A stretch of 59,387 nt of DNA from Chloroflexaceae bacterium. GTDB lineage: Bacteria; Chloroflexota; Chloroflexia; Chloroflexales; Chloroflexaceae. The stretch spans positions 1 through 59,387 of the forward strand of contig JAAURD010000006.1 of assembly GCA_012034075.1 (NCBI GenBank), in the 5' to 3' direction. The notes below the pieces were generated by a model. The model was given only the letters and a program-made list of their open reading frames with translations, did not search any database and was not told the origin of the DNA. Every line of letters starts with the position of its first letter. The first letter of the stretch is position 1. The position numbers and the translations under genes were made by a program. Shown here piece after piece: positions 9,395 through 17,180 of this stretch.

Positions 9395-9538
9395 TATGCT
9401 ACAATAGCTCCAAAGCACTGCAAAGGGCAGTGTGCAACGCAAGGAGGAGCTATGGCACAGCCGGCAGATATTGGCCGCAAACGCTTGATTGGCCTCGACC
9501 CGGAGCGGTGGTCCCGCTGGATTAGAGAAGAGGAATAG
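9395..9538 (+). pseudogene. 5' fragment of a second Rpn-like gene, now a leader for the toxin-antitoxin pair
   Basis: This block duplicates the promoter, leader hairpin, ribosome site and first 24 codons of the gene at 8473. TACAAT is at 9400-9405 and the ATG at 9452. The reading frame, MAQPADIGRKRLIGLD and onward, stops with TAG at 9536-9538 after 28 codons. That stop is 3 nt before the antitoxin ATG at 9542. The last codons (AGAGAAGAGGAA) also serve as the ribosome site for the antitoxin. The captured promoter therefore probably drives the downstream pair. Confidence 0.75.
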
Positions 9539-9541
9539 ACT

Positions 9542-9838
9542 ATGTCTACCCATACCATCCACGTTTCAGAAGCAGTGTATCGCCGTCTCAGTGAGCGAGC
9601 CGCACAATTCCATCTTACGCCGGAGCAGCTGATTGAGCGTTTATTGCTCCCCGACTTGCTCAAGTGGGTTGAAGTTGATGAAGCGTTCATTGAAGCCATA
9701 CCATCTGCACATTCGGGTGAAGCACTCGCAGCCGTGCAACGTCTCACGACCTGCTTCGCTGATGTGACTATCCCGGACCTTGAGCAGGTGCTGACCGACC
9801 CCTTGATTGCGCTGGCAAATCTTGATCAGCAGGATTGA
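9542..9838 (+). CDS. putative antitoxin of a VapBC-like pair
   Basis: The 98-residue protein begins MSTHTIHVSEAVYRRLSERAAQ, a strand followed by helices as in ribbon-helix-helix DNA-binding antitoxins. The C-terminal half is acidic, as expected of a toxin-neutralising tail. I cannot place it in a precise antitoxin family. It lies 9 bp upstream of a PIN-domain gene on the same strand, which is the main support. A preceding 28-codon frame ends 3 nt before its ATG and may couple its translation. Confidence 0.65.
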   Translation: MSTHTIHVSEAVYRRLSERAAQFHLTPEQLIERLLLPDLLKWVEVDEAFIEAIPSAHSGEALAAVQRLTTCFADVTIPDLEQVLTDPLIALANLDQQD

Positions 9839-9847
9839 TTCGTTGCA

Positions 9848-10360
9848 ATGAGTCATCCGCTTTCCCAGATACCCCATAATGCAGCAGTTATGGTGGATGT
9901 AAACGTGTTTGTCTATGCGCTAACACCACAGTCCAACCTGCACTACCCGTGCCGTGAGTTGCTCGAACGTGGTGCTTATGGAGAAGTCACACTCTATACC
10001 ACCGTGTCAGTCGTGGCAGATGTATTGCACCGCGCAATGGTGTTGGAAGTGTTGGCACAGAAACAGGTACAACGTTCCGCTGATGCTGTAGCATTGCTCA
10101 AACAGCAGCCTGATATCGTTGCAGGATTAACCCGCTATCGAACTATTCTACGTGATTTACGGCAGGCCCGGATTGACATTCTTGCGTTGACCTACCGAGA
10201 CTTGCACGCCAGTCGGGTGTACCGTGAACACCATGGTCTGTTGGTAAACGACTCGTTGATTGTCGCCGTGATGCAGCGTGAACGTATGTCTTTCCTTGCC
10301 ACCAACGATTCCGACTTTGAGCGAGTCCCTCATATTGTCGCGTATATGCCAAATCTCTGA
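9848..10360 (+). CDS. PIN-domain toxin (VapC-like ribonuclease)
   Basis: The 170-residue protein has the acidic residues of a PIN-domain RNase: Asp in VMVDVNVFVYAL, Asp in VVADVLHRA (where Glu is commoner), Asp in LVNDSLIVAVM and Asp in ATNDSDFERVP. In VapBC systems the toxin cleaves tRNA or rRNA and is held inactive by the upstream antitoxin. The ATG at 9848 is 9 bp after the antitoxin stop, with no strong ribosome site, so translational coupling is likely. ATG 9890, just before VDVNVF, is an alternative start. The pair sits inside a duplicated Rpn-like gene. Confidence 0.8.
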   Translation: MSHPLSQIPHNAAVMVDVNVFVYALTPQSNLHYPCRELLERGAYGEVTLYTTVSVVADVLHRAMVLEVLAQKQVQRSADAVALLKQQPDIVAGLTRYRTILRDLRQARIDILALTYRDLHASRVYREHHGLLVNDSLIVAVMQRERMSFLATNDSDFERVPHIVAYMPNL

Positions 10361-10390
10361 GTGTTGCCTGTTTCAATCGATGATACTATT

Positions 10391-10893
10391 GCCTTTTTTG
10401 CCAGTTATGTATTACCTATACAACGTATCGAACAACTGATACCAAATTTGGGTGATCACTGGTATGCGCTTTGATCGAACACGGATCGCCTGCTTTGGGG
10501 CGCAGCGCGCTGCGCCCCAAAGCAGGCGACAAGCCGCAGCTACGTTTCATATCGATTAACCGAATTTGGTATGATGAGGTGGGATATGGCAATCATTCGA
10601 GAATCACCCTGGTATCAGCAAATCCATGAAGAAGGGTATATCGAGGGGATCATTATAGGAAAATCGAAGGGAAAGCTGAAGGGAAAGCTGAAGGGAAAAT
10701 CGAACTGCTGCAACGGGGGTTAGAACTACGCTTTGGATCGGTGCCAAGCGACCTGGTGCAGCAACTGGAGCGGCTGAACAGTGAGCAACTGGATGCGCTG
10801 ATTGCGGCTATGATGCAGGCGCCAACGCAGGAATCGTTTGCGACCCAACTTCCGAATGGGCACACCGCATCGAATGGGGCGATATCGCCTTAA
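10391..10893 (+). pseudogene. 3' fragment of the second Rpn-like gene, interrupted by a MITE
   Basis: GCCTTTTTTGCCAGTTATG matches the FFASYV region of the upstream copy (about 9027-9045). After about 45 bp the match is interrupted by a palindromic element (10440-10571). It then resumes at MAIIRESPWYQQIHEEGYIEG and continues to TAA 10891-10893. A one-base loss in the GKAE tract (AAAATCG for AAAAGTCG) breaks the frame again. No start codon or promoter is associated, so this is a remnant. Confidence 0.8.
10440..10571 (+). mobile_element. MITE-like palindromic element with IS630-type ends
   Basis: The element is about 130 bp. It has TA at both edges (10440-10441 and 10570-10571) and imperfect terminal inverted repeats, CCAAATTTGG...CCGAATTTGG. 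Inside is a central palindrome, GCCTGCTTTGGGGCGCAGCGC and its complement. TA flanks are the hallmark of IS630/Tc1-type transposition. The insertion site is visible because the flanks match the Rpn-like gene copy upstream. The truncated IS630 element at 19389-20002 has the same terminal sequence. Confidence 0.75.
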
Positions 10894-11093
10894 AGCGGGC
10901 TATGTTACAATAGGTCGAAAGCACTGTTTGCCATGATCAGCATTGACACGAGTTGACGAAAGAGATCACGGTTGGGATGCGTAATTAGGGAAAGAAGTAT
11001 CCTAATGAAAATCCGATCGGATTAGGTGCGACGGTCCCCAATCCCTCCTCCATTCTTTCCCCCAAGTCTGAACCGTTACTAGCGAATTCGCTC

Positions 11094-11122
11094 TTGCCAG
11101 ACGGCGTATATTCTGCTATAAT
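11094..11122 (+). promoter_or_regulatory. sigma-70-type promoter of tRNA-Glu
   Basis: TTGCCA (11094-11099), 17 nt, then TATAAT (11117-11122). The tRNA starts 24 nt after the -10 box, as expected for a tRNA transcript with a short leader. Confidence 0.85.
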
Positions 11123-11145
11123 GATGAGTGTTGTGCTGAATACTT

Positions 11146-11219
11146 GCCCCTATAGTCTAGCGGCCTAGGACGTCACCCTTTCAAGGTGAAGATCGCGGGT
11201 TCGAATCCCGCTGGGGGCG
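11146..11219 (+). tRNA. tRNA-Glu (anticodon UUC)
   Basis: The cloverleaf is clear. The acceptor GCCCCTA pairs with TGGGGGC, with one G-T pair. The D arm contains TAGCGGCCTAGGA. The anticodon stem TCACC/GGTGA encloses the loop CTTTCAA with anticodon TTC. The T arm is GCGGG-TTCGAAT-CCCGC, and the discriminator is G. No CCA is encoded. It has a consensus promoter just upstream. Confidence 0.96.
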
Positions 11220-11756
11220 CTTTCCCAAGTTTGTCCATACGCAAAATGAGTGACGTTCCTTCTCACGTCCTTCATGGTATGACCGATGTCATGTACTCAT
11301 TGCCTTTTGCCCTTCGCTCACCAAAATCCGTCGCGGCGCAGTATACTCCGTCGCACAATCAGTGTTCAGGCAGAGCACAGGCAGGCGAGCGGTACGCACA
11401 TTGGTATGCGGTTCTTCGTTGCGGCATTGGTACACATAGGCACGCTTACCGATACATTCTTTCACGCTTTCAGCTAAGCTTTGTGCTGTCTTAATAGTGA
11501 TCTTCCGACGGCAGTTCTGCCAATGGGGTAAATCCTGCCACAGGTATGAGCAGCGTTGTGCAATGGCCTACTCGCCTGGTGGTACCGGGCGGGGTGGTCG
11601 AACATCGCCGCTGCGGTGCGAGCGCACGTCGCGTCTGTACCAAAAGCCTTGGCATGTACCTTCCGGTGACTTTGATGTAGCCCTATGGTTATGCCAATCA
11701 ACCAATCTTCTGCTATACTGTAATTAGGAAGGGAAGAAGTTGCGTATTGGTATCAT
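11220..11756. other. intergenic region without a recognised gene
   Basis: About 540 bp between the tRNA and dus. Short open frames exist on both strands but none has a ribosome site or family resemblance. Near the right end TATACT (about 11714) and GGAAGGGAAG (about 11728) are the likely promoter and ribosome site of dus. Confidence 0.4.
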
Positions 11757-11762
11757 GTGCGT

Positions 11763-12854
11763 ATGACAACAATCCAACAAACAGCTCAAGACGGGTATGG
11801 CTTGCCCTACGCCTATCAGGTCGAGACGATCACGATTCAACCCAATATCGTCCTGGCGCCTATGGCCGGCGTGACGGATAGCCTGTTTCGTCGCATGATT
11901 CAGCAAATCGGCGGGTGTGGGCTGGTAAGCAGTGAAATGACCAATGCCGCGAGCGTCACACCCAAAGCGCTCAAACACCATGGCCTGCTCGACTATCTGC
12001 CAGAAGAGCGGCCGATCACGATGCAGCTGAGCGGCAACGACCCCGATTTGATGGCCCGTGCAGCGCAGACCGTCGAAGCATTGGGCGCCGATATTCTGGA
12101 TATCAATTGCGGCTGCCCATCGCCCAAAGTCACTGGCGGCGGGCATGGCGCATCGCTGCTGCGTGATCTGCCGCGTCTGAGTCTGGTGTTGCAGGCAGTG
12201 CGCAAGGCGGTCAGTATCCCCGTCACCCTGAAATTTCGCGCTGGCTGGGATGAGCGCAATCTGAACTATCTGGAAACTGCTCGCCGCGCCGAAGATGCCG
12301 GCATTGCGGCCCTGGCCCTGCACCCGCGTACCCGTGAACAGCGCTATACAGGTGAAGCCGATTGGGAACGCATTGCGCAGGTCAAACAGGCAGTCAGCAT
12401 TGCGGTGATTGGCAGTGGCGATGTGCAGGACGCCGCCGATGCGTTGCATCGGCTGACCCAGAGCGGCGTCGATGGCGTGATGATTGGTCGGGCCGCCATC
12501 GCCAACCCGTGGATCTTCCGTCAGGTGGAGCAACTCCGCCATGGTGAAGCGGTCTTTCAGCCGTCACCGGCCGATAAATACCACCTGCTGTGTGCCTATC
12601 TCAGTGCCTGCGAAGCCGAAATGAACCCGCGTCTGGCCCTGAACCGGCTGAAGCAGCTGATCGGCCAGTTGCATCTTGGCTTGCCCGGCAGTGCCGCCCT
12701 GCGCAGCACAGTGCAACGTTCGCAGAGCACCACACAGGCCCGTCTCTTGCTTGACCATGCCTTTGCGGGCTATCTTGATACCGGGGTGCCGCCACCCGAA
12801 GATACATTCACTGTGATTCAGCGGATCAAAACCGTTGCGAGCATGGTACAATAG
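11763..12854 (+). CDS. dus: tRNA-dihydrouridine synthase (DusB-like)
   Basis: This FMN enzyme reduces uridine in the tRNA D loop. The protein has about 363 residues. It contains the FMN-binding start NIVLAPMAGVTDSLFRR, the catalytic-cysteine motif DINCGCPSPKVTGGGHGASLL, the barrel motifs LKFRAGWDE and IGSGDV, and IGRAAIANPWIF near the barrel end, then a helical C-terminal domain. GTG 11757 is an equally possible start two codons upstream. The gene stands alone after a TATACT box and a GGAAGGGAAG sequence. Confidence 0.93.
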   Translation: MTTIQQTAQDGYGLPYAYQVETITIQPNIVLAPMAGVTDSLFRRMIQQIGGCGLVSSEMTNAASVTPKALKHHGLLDYLPEERPITMQLSGNDPDLMARAAQTVEALGADILDINCGCPSPKVTGGGHGASLLRDLPRLSLVLQAVRKAVSIPVTLKFRAGWDERNLNYLETARRAEDAGIAALALHPRTREQRYTGEADWERIAQVKQAVSIAVIGSGDVQDAADALHRLTQSGVDGVMIGRAAIANPWIFRQVEQLRHGEAVFQPSPADKYHLLCAYLSACEAEMNPRLALNRLKQLIGQLHLGLPGSAALRSTVQRSQSTTQARLLLDHAFAGYLDTGVPPPEDTFTVIQRIKTVASMVQ

Positions 12855-12887
12855 GCACGGTATCGCGACTGAATCAGACTTGAACGG

Positions 12888-13685
12888 ATGAATCGTACCA
12901 CACTACCAGAACATCGCACAGAGGCGCTTATTCGGTCGATGGGGCGAATAATCACGCCCAACCGCTACCGCTTTGCCATCCGTCGGCTCTACTACCGGTT
13001 GCGCCGGCTGGCATACTATGGGCATCAGCGCTTCTGTCCCTGTTGCAAAGCACACCTGCGGGTATTTTTGCCCTTTGGGGTCAAACAGCGACCGGATGCC
13101 CAGTGCCCATCGTGCGGCTCACTGGAGCGGCATCGCTTGCTGTTGCTCTACCTGCAGCAGCAAACCAGCTGCTTTACCGCACCACAGCGCATCCTCCATG
13201 TGGCGCCCGAGCCGGCCCTGACCGCCATTTTACAGACCCTGCCCCATGTGGCCTACTACACCACTGACTTGATGATGAACGGGGTGATGGTTCAGACCGA
13301 TTTGACCCACATCGCTTTTCCCGATAGCGCGTTTGATCTCATTCTCTGCAACCATGTGCTCGAACATATTCCCGATGATCGCCAGGCCATGCGTGAATTG
13401 CGGCGGGTGCTCAGGCGCGGTGGTCAGGCTATCTTGCAGGTGCCGCTTGACCCGCAACTTGAACAGACCTTTGAGGACGCTGCGATCACCGATCCGGCGG
13501 AGCGATTGCGCTGGTTTGGTCAGGAGGATCATGTGCGTTTGTATGGGCTGGATTATCCCGACCGTCTGCGTGAAGCCGGGTTTGAAGTGCATATCGACGA
13601 TTTTGTGCGTACCCTTGATCCGGCAACGGTGATACACTCTGGCCTCGACCGCAATGAGTATCTGTATGTGTGTAAACATCCATGA
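12888..13685 (+). CDS. class I SAM-dependent methyltransferase with N-terminal zinc-ribbon-like motif
   Basis: The 265-residue protein has a CPCC...CPSCGSLERHR segment (about residues 46-80) that probably binds zinc. A methyltransferase domain of the SAM_MT type-11 kind follows, with acidic strand IAFPDSAFDLILCNHVLEHIPDD and post-motif LRRVLRRGGQAILQVP. The target is unknown. It overlaps the following acyltransferase gene by 4 bp (ATGA at 13682-13685), so the two are translationally coupled; a shared role in lipid or glycan modification is a reasonable inference. No frameshift is seen. Confidence 0.85.
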   Translation: MNRTTLPEHRTEALIRSMGRIITPNRYRFAIRRLYYRLRRLAYYGHQRFCPCCKAHLRVFLPFGVKQRPDAQCPSCGSLERHRLLLLYLQQQTSCFTAPQRILHVAPEPALTAILQTLPHVAYYTTDLMMNGVMVQTDLTHIAFPDSAFDLILCNHVLEHIPDDRQAMRELRRVLRRGGQAILQVPLDPQLEQTFEDAAITDPAERLRWFGQEDHVRLYGLDYPDRLREAGFEVHIDDFVRTLDPATVIHSGLDRNEYLYVCKHP

Positions 13686-14461
13686 ATACGACTGAACCAG
13701 CGCTACCTGCCAACCCCAACCTGCCTGGTCAAGAGGCAATCTATCACTTGATGATACGACCAGCCCTCTGGTCGATGTTTTCGGCGGTACGGGCGCAAAT
13801 CGTTGGTCGCTTGCCACAGGCGCACGAAGGGCCATTGATCTGTTATCTCAACCATCCCACCTGGTGGGATGGCTATCTGGCAGCGGTCGTTCAGCGCAAA
13901 CTGTTGTATAGCCGCTTTGAACCCTATGTGATGATGGAAGAAGCCCAGCTGCAATCCTTTCGTTTTTTCACCTGGTGTGGGGCCTTCTCCATTGACCCAC
14001 ACAACCGCCGCGAGATTGAACGCTCGCTGCGCTATATCAGCCGCCTCCTGGGTGAAAAGCGCAACCGTGTGCTGTATATCTTCCCCCAGGGACGCATTAC
14101 GCCCAACGACCGCCGACCGCTCAAGCTCTACGCTGGTGCAGCGCGGATTGCCCACCGTGTGGGGCGGGTGTTGCTCTGTCCCGTAGCGTTGCGCTATGCA
14201 TTTCGGGGACAGCAATACCCCGAGGCTTTTATTCGTCTAGGGCCGATCCATGCCGTGGATGATGCCGTCAACCCAATCGATGTACGAGCACTCACCGCTG
14301 ACATGACCGAACGTCTGACCGCTAGTATGGATGCCTTGCGTGAGACAATCCTGATCGATGATATGAGTCCCTTTCGCCTGGTGTTGCAGGGTCGCCCCGG
14401 CATCGATCAACTCTGTACTGGGGGATGGAAACCATCGTTGATGCCTGATACATGGTTCTGA
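13682..14461 (+). CDS. PlsC-like 1-acyl-glycerol-3-phosphate acyltransferase family protein
   Basis: The 259-residue protein carries the acyltransferase HX4D motif (NHPTWWD, about residues 57-63) and the later FPQGRI block that corresponds to FPEG in LPLAT enzymes. The Glu-to-Gln change there is a known family variation. Such proteins acylate glycerolipids or related alcohols at the inner membrane face. It is coupled by an ATGA overlap to the methyltransferase gene upstream. The downstream UroD-like gene starts 26 bp later and may share the transcript. Confidence 0.82.
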   Translation: MNTTEPALPANPNLPGQEAIYHLMIRPALWSMFSAVRAQIVGRLPQAHEGPLICYLNHPTWWDGYLAAVVQRKLLYSRFEPYVMMEEAQLQSFRFFTWCGAFSIDPHNRREIERSLRYISRLLGEKRNRVLYIFPQGRITPNDRRPLKLYAGAARIAHRVGRVLLCPVALRYAFRGQQYPEAFIRLGPIHAVDDAVNPIDVRALTADMTERLTASMDALRETILIDDMSPFRLVLQGRPGIDQLCTGGWKPSLMPDTWF

Positions 14462-14487
14462 TAACAATGAATGAAGGAGCTAAAACT

Positions 14488-15470
14488 GTGAAGATGACTC
14501 ACCGTGAACGACTGGCCGCAGCTGTGGCCGGGCAGGATGTTGATCGTCCGCCGGTATCGCTCTGGCGGCATTTCCCGGTTGATGATGCTGACGCTGAAGA
14601 ACTGGCCCAATCGGTTGCTGCGTTTCAACAGCAGTATGACTGGGATTTTGTGAAACTGACGCCTTCCAGCCACTATTCCGTGGCCGATTGGGGCGTGCAG
14701 GTGGCCTACCATGGGCATCCCCACGGCACCAGCACCTATACCAGTTTTCCTGTGCAAACCGCCGAAGACTGGAGCAGACTACCAACACTCGATCCACACA
14801 TCGGTGCGCTGGGCGCACAGCTTGCCTGCATCCGGCGGTTGCGTGAACTGGTCGGCACTGATGTCCCGATCATTGAAACGGTTTTTAGCCCGCTGGATCA
14901 GGCCCGCCATCTGTTGCCGCCGGGCCAGGATCTGGTGCATCTGCGCCAGCACACCGCCGGCTCCAGGCCGCCCTGGAGCAGATCACCACAACCACCGTGG
15001 CCTTTGTGCAGGCGGTGCTCGAAGCTGGTGCTGATGGTATCTTTTATGCCTCGCAGTATGGTTCGTCGTTGCGGATTAGCCCGTCCGAATACGAGACCTT
15101 CTGCCGTCCCTTTGATCTCAACGTGCTTGAAGCAGCAGCGGCTGGCAGTTTTAACCTGTTACATATCCATGGTCAGGCGGTCTATTTCGACGCCTTCACC
15201 GATTATCCGGTGCAGGCCATCAACTGGCACGACCGTGAAATCGGTTTGCCACTGAACGAGGGCGCCCAGCGCTTCACTGGTCTGGTCGTGGGCGGTCTGA
15301 GTCAAGCTGATGTCGTTGAGGGAACGCCGGCCCATATCCGCGCGGTTGCTCAGGAAGCAATCCAGGCGACTGGTGGCCGCCGCATGTGCCTCTCCACCGG
15401 CTGTGTTATTCCAACGGTGGCACCCTGGGGCAATATCCGCGCTGTGCGTGCGGCCGTGGAACCAGCTTGA
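14488..15470 (+). CDS. uroporphyrinogen decarboxylase family protein (one frameshift)
   Basis: Read across a single-base loss near 14960, the product has about 328 residues and belongs to the URO-D/MtaA fold. The N-terminal half (MTHRERLAAAVAGQDVDRPP, then SLWRHFPVDD) and the C-terminal half (VLEAGADGIFYASQYG, LLHIHGQ, CLSTGCVIPTVAPWGNIRAVR) are both well conserved. HTAG should be followed by LQAALEQ, which one extra C restores. URO-D relatives outside haem synthesis often act as corrinoid methyltransferases, and the C-terminal Cys-containing motif is compatible with that, so I do not name it hemE. The start is GTG 14488, with AAGGAG 8 nt before it. Confidence 0.8.
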
Positions 15471-15559
15471 TCCGTCACCCGTCGTCCGCAGAACGGGCAC
15501 CGTTGGGCGGTGCCCAATTGGCAGTTTTTCTCGCAACAGAAAGAAAACAGAGAGACTCT

Positions 15560-16336
15560 ATGGAGAACCAGAAACAGCTCGATCAAACACCGGTACCAGC
15601 AAAGATCCTGGTGATTGCAGCGCACCACGATGATATTGAGTTTGGCGTAGCAGGCAGCGTCGCGCTGTGGGTTGACAACGGCGCCCGTGTTTCGTATTGC
15701 ATTGTCACCGATGGCTCAGCCGGCAGCAATGACCCGGATACCAATCTTGAAGAACTGGTCACCCGCCGCAAAGAGGAGCAACTGGCCGCGGCACGGGTGG
15801 TCGGCGTCGAGGACGTCCATTTTCTCGGTTACCGCGATGGCACCCTGCAACCTACGCTCGAACTTCGCCGCGATCTAACCCGTATCATTCGCGAACTGCG
15901 CCCAGATCGCGTCGTCTGTCAGGATCCGACCACCATGCTCGTGGGTGACCGCTATATCAACCACCCGGATCATCGTGCAGCCGCCGAGGCTGCTGTGTAT
16001 GCGGTCTTTCCCAGTGCCGAGACCCGCCCAATCTTCCCCGAGTTGCTCGACGAGGGCCTGGAACCGCACCATGTCAACGAGGTCTATTTGATGCTCACGT
16101 TGCAAGCCGATACGGTGGTGGACATTACCAGCACGATTGATCGCAAACTCGAGGCTCTGGCGTGCCATGCCTCGCAGGTGGGTCAAGAGAGCCTGGATCG
16201 TATCCGTGAATGGAATGCCGATAATGGCAAAGAGCTGGGCTGCGATTATGCTGAGGTCTATCGGGTCATGCGTTTCGGTGGTGCTACCTCCGAGCCAGTT
16301 GAAAATGAAGGTCAGGGTGAGGCTTCCTTGTCGTAA
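15560..16336 (+). CDS. PIG-L/LmbE family deacetylase
   Basis: The 258-residue protein has the zinc-binding motif IAAHHDDIEFG (usually AHPDD; here His replaces Pro) and the later HPDHRAAAEAA motif that supplies the third ligand. The family removes acetyl groups from N-acetylglucosaminyl compounds such as GlcNAc-PI or mycothiol/bacillithiol precursors. The substrate here is unknown. ATG 15560 is preferred over the longer open frame because homology begins at KILVIAAHHDD, and the upstream part would overlap the preceding gene. Confidence 0.88.
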   Translation: MENQKQLDQTPVPAKILVIAAHHDDIEFGVAGSVALWVDNGARVSYCIVTDGSAGSNDPDTNLEELVTRRKEEQLAAARVVGVEDVHFLGYRDGTLQPTLELRRDLTRIIRELRPDRVVCQDPTTMLVGDRYINHPDHRAAAEAAVYAVFPSAETRPIFPELLDEGLEPHHVNEVYLMLTLQADTVVDITSTIDRKLEALACHASQVGQESLDRIREWNADNGKELGCDYAEVYRVMRFGGATSEPVENEGQGEASLS

Positions 16337-16469
16337 TACGGTCGGTCAGCATACCATATTCAATGACAATCTCCTGGTACAATGCCCATACTTCTATTGG
16401 TTTGCTCAAATGATATCTTTACAAGTCTACTATTCCTGACCATGGTGCCAGGCTAGGAACGAGTCACGT

Positions 16470-17180
16470 GTGACATTCTTCAAACGCAGGGTTCTGCCCA
16501 TTTTACGCCGTCCACTGCTGCTCTGGCTGATTGTCGTGGCGCTCAGCGGGCTGCTTGGTGTGATTGGTGGTTCGGCCTTTTTATGGGCAGTGCCGCACCG
16601 CGCATGGGAAATCTTCCAGGCGATGTTTATCTGGACGTTGATTATTGGTTTTGCCAGTGTGATGACTCGCTGTGTGCTCGAACGGGTAGAACGTGGCGAG
16701 TGGCGCCGCGGGATGGTGCTTAGTTGCACCATGACTTTTCCGCCGACCACGATCTATCTGCTGATGGTTGCCCTTTTGACGATTGGTATTCCGTTGGAGT
16801 TCACCCAGTTTCAGGGCATACCGGTTGCCAGTAAGCCCGATTTGCTCGTCCTGGGGCCAATCCTGTATGCCTGTACGCTGGTGGTCGCCTTGATGTCGGG
16901 ACCGGGCTATGCATTGACATCGCCCTTCCCCCGAACTATCGTCGCTAGCGCCGGTGTGTTGTTGTTCTATTGCCCATGCCTGCGCCCACTGTTTCGCATA
17001 GCTTGCTTGATGCCGCAGCAACCCTGGATGCCTATTTTGCGGTTGCTGCCAGCACGCCTACGCCCCACCGCGAACTGCAGCAACTGCTCCAGACAATTGC
17101 CGACTATCGCGCCATTTTACCGCGACCAGAGCGCCATATTGCCTTTTTCGGCAGCTTTAAGACTGGCAAATCAACCCTGA
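16470..17180 (+). CDS. hypothetical multi-pass membrane protein, 3' end uncertain
   Basis: From the GTG start at 16470 the first 165 residues hold four or five hydrophobic segments (about 12-45, 52-67, 91-110, 126-142 and 148-165). After FYCPC the sequence loses membrane character and becomes Pro/Arg/Cys-rich, while overlapping the start of the dynamin-like gene by more than 200 bp. This suggests that the true stop is near 16999, reached by a one-base shift near 16965, or that the last 60 or so residues are not natural. No family is recognised. Confidence 0.5.
   Translation: MTFFKRRVLPILRRPLLLWLIVVALSGLLGVIGGSAFLWAVPHRAWEIFQAMFIWTLIIGFASVMTRCVLERVERGEWRRGMVLSCTMTFPPTTIYLLMVALLTIGIPLEFTQFQGIPVASKPDLLVLGPILYACTLVVALMSGPGYALTSPFPRTIVASAGVLLFYCPCLRPLFRIACLMPQQPWMPILRLLPARLRPTANCSNCSRQLPTIAPFYRDQSAILPFSAALRLANQP

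Noticed and set aside
11186..11727. Several short open frames downstream of tRNA-Glu
   Set aside because: They start inside the tRNA or lack ribosome sites and look like chance frames.
14488..15470. Naming the UroD-like gene hemE
   Set aside because: URO-D family members outside haem clusters often have other roles, and the N-terminal arginine-rich substrate motif of HemE was not recognised.
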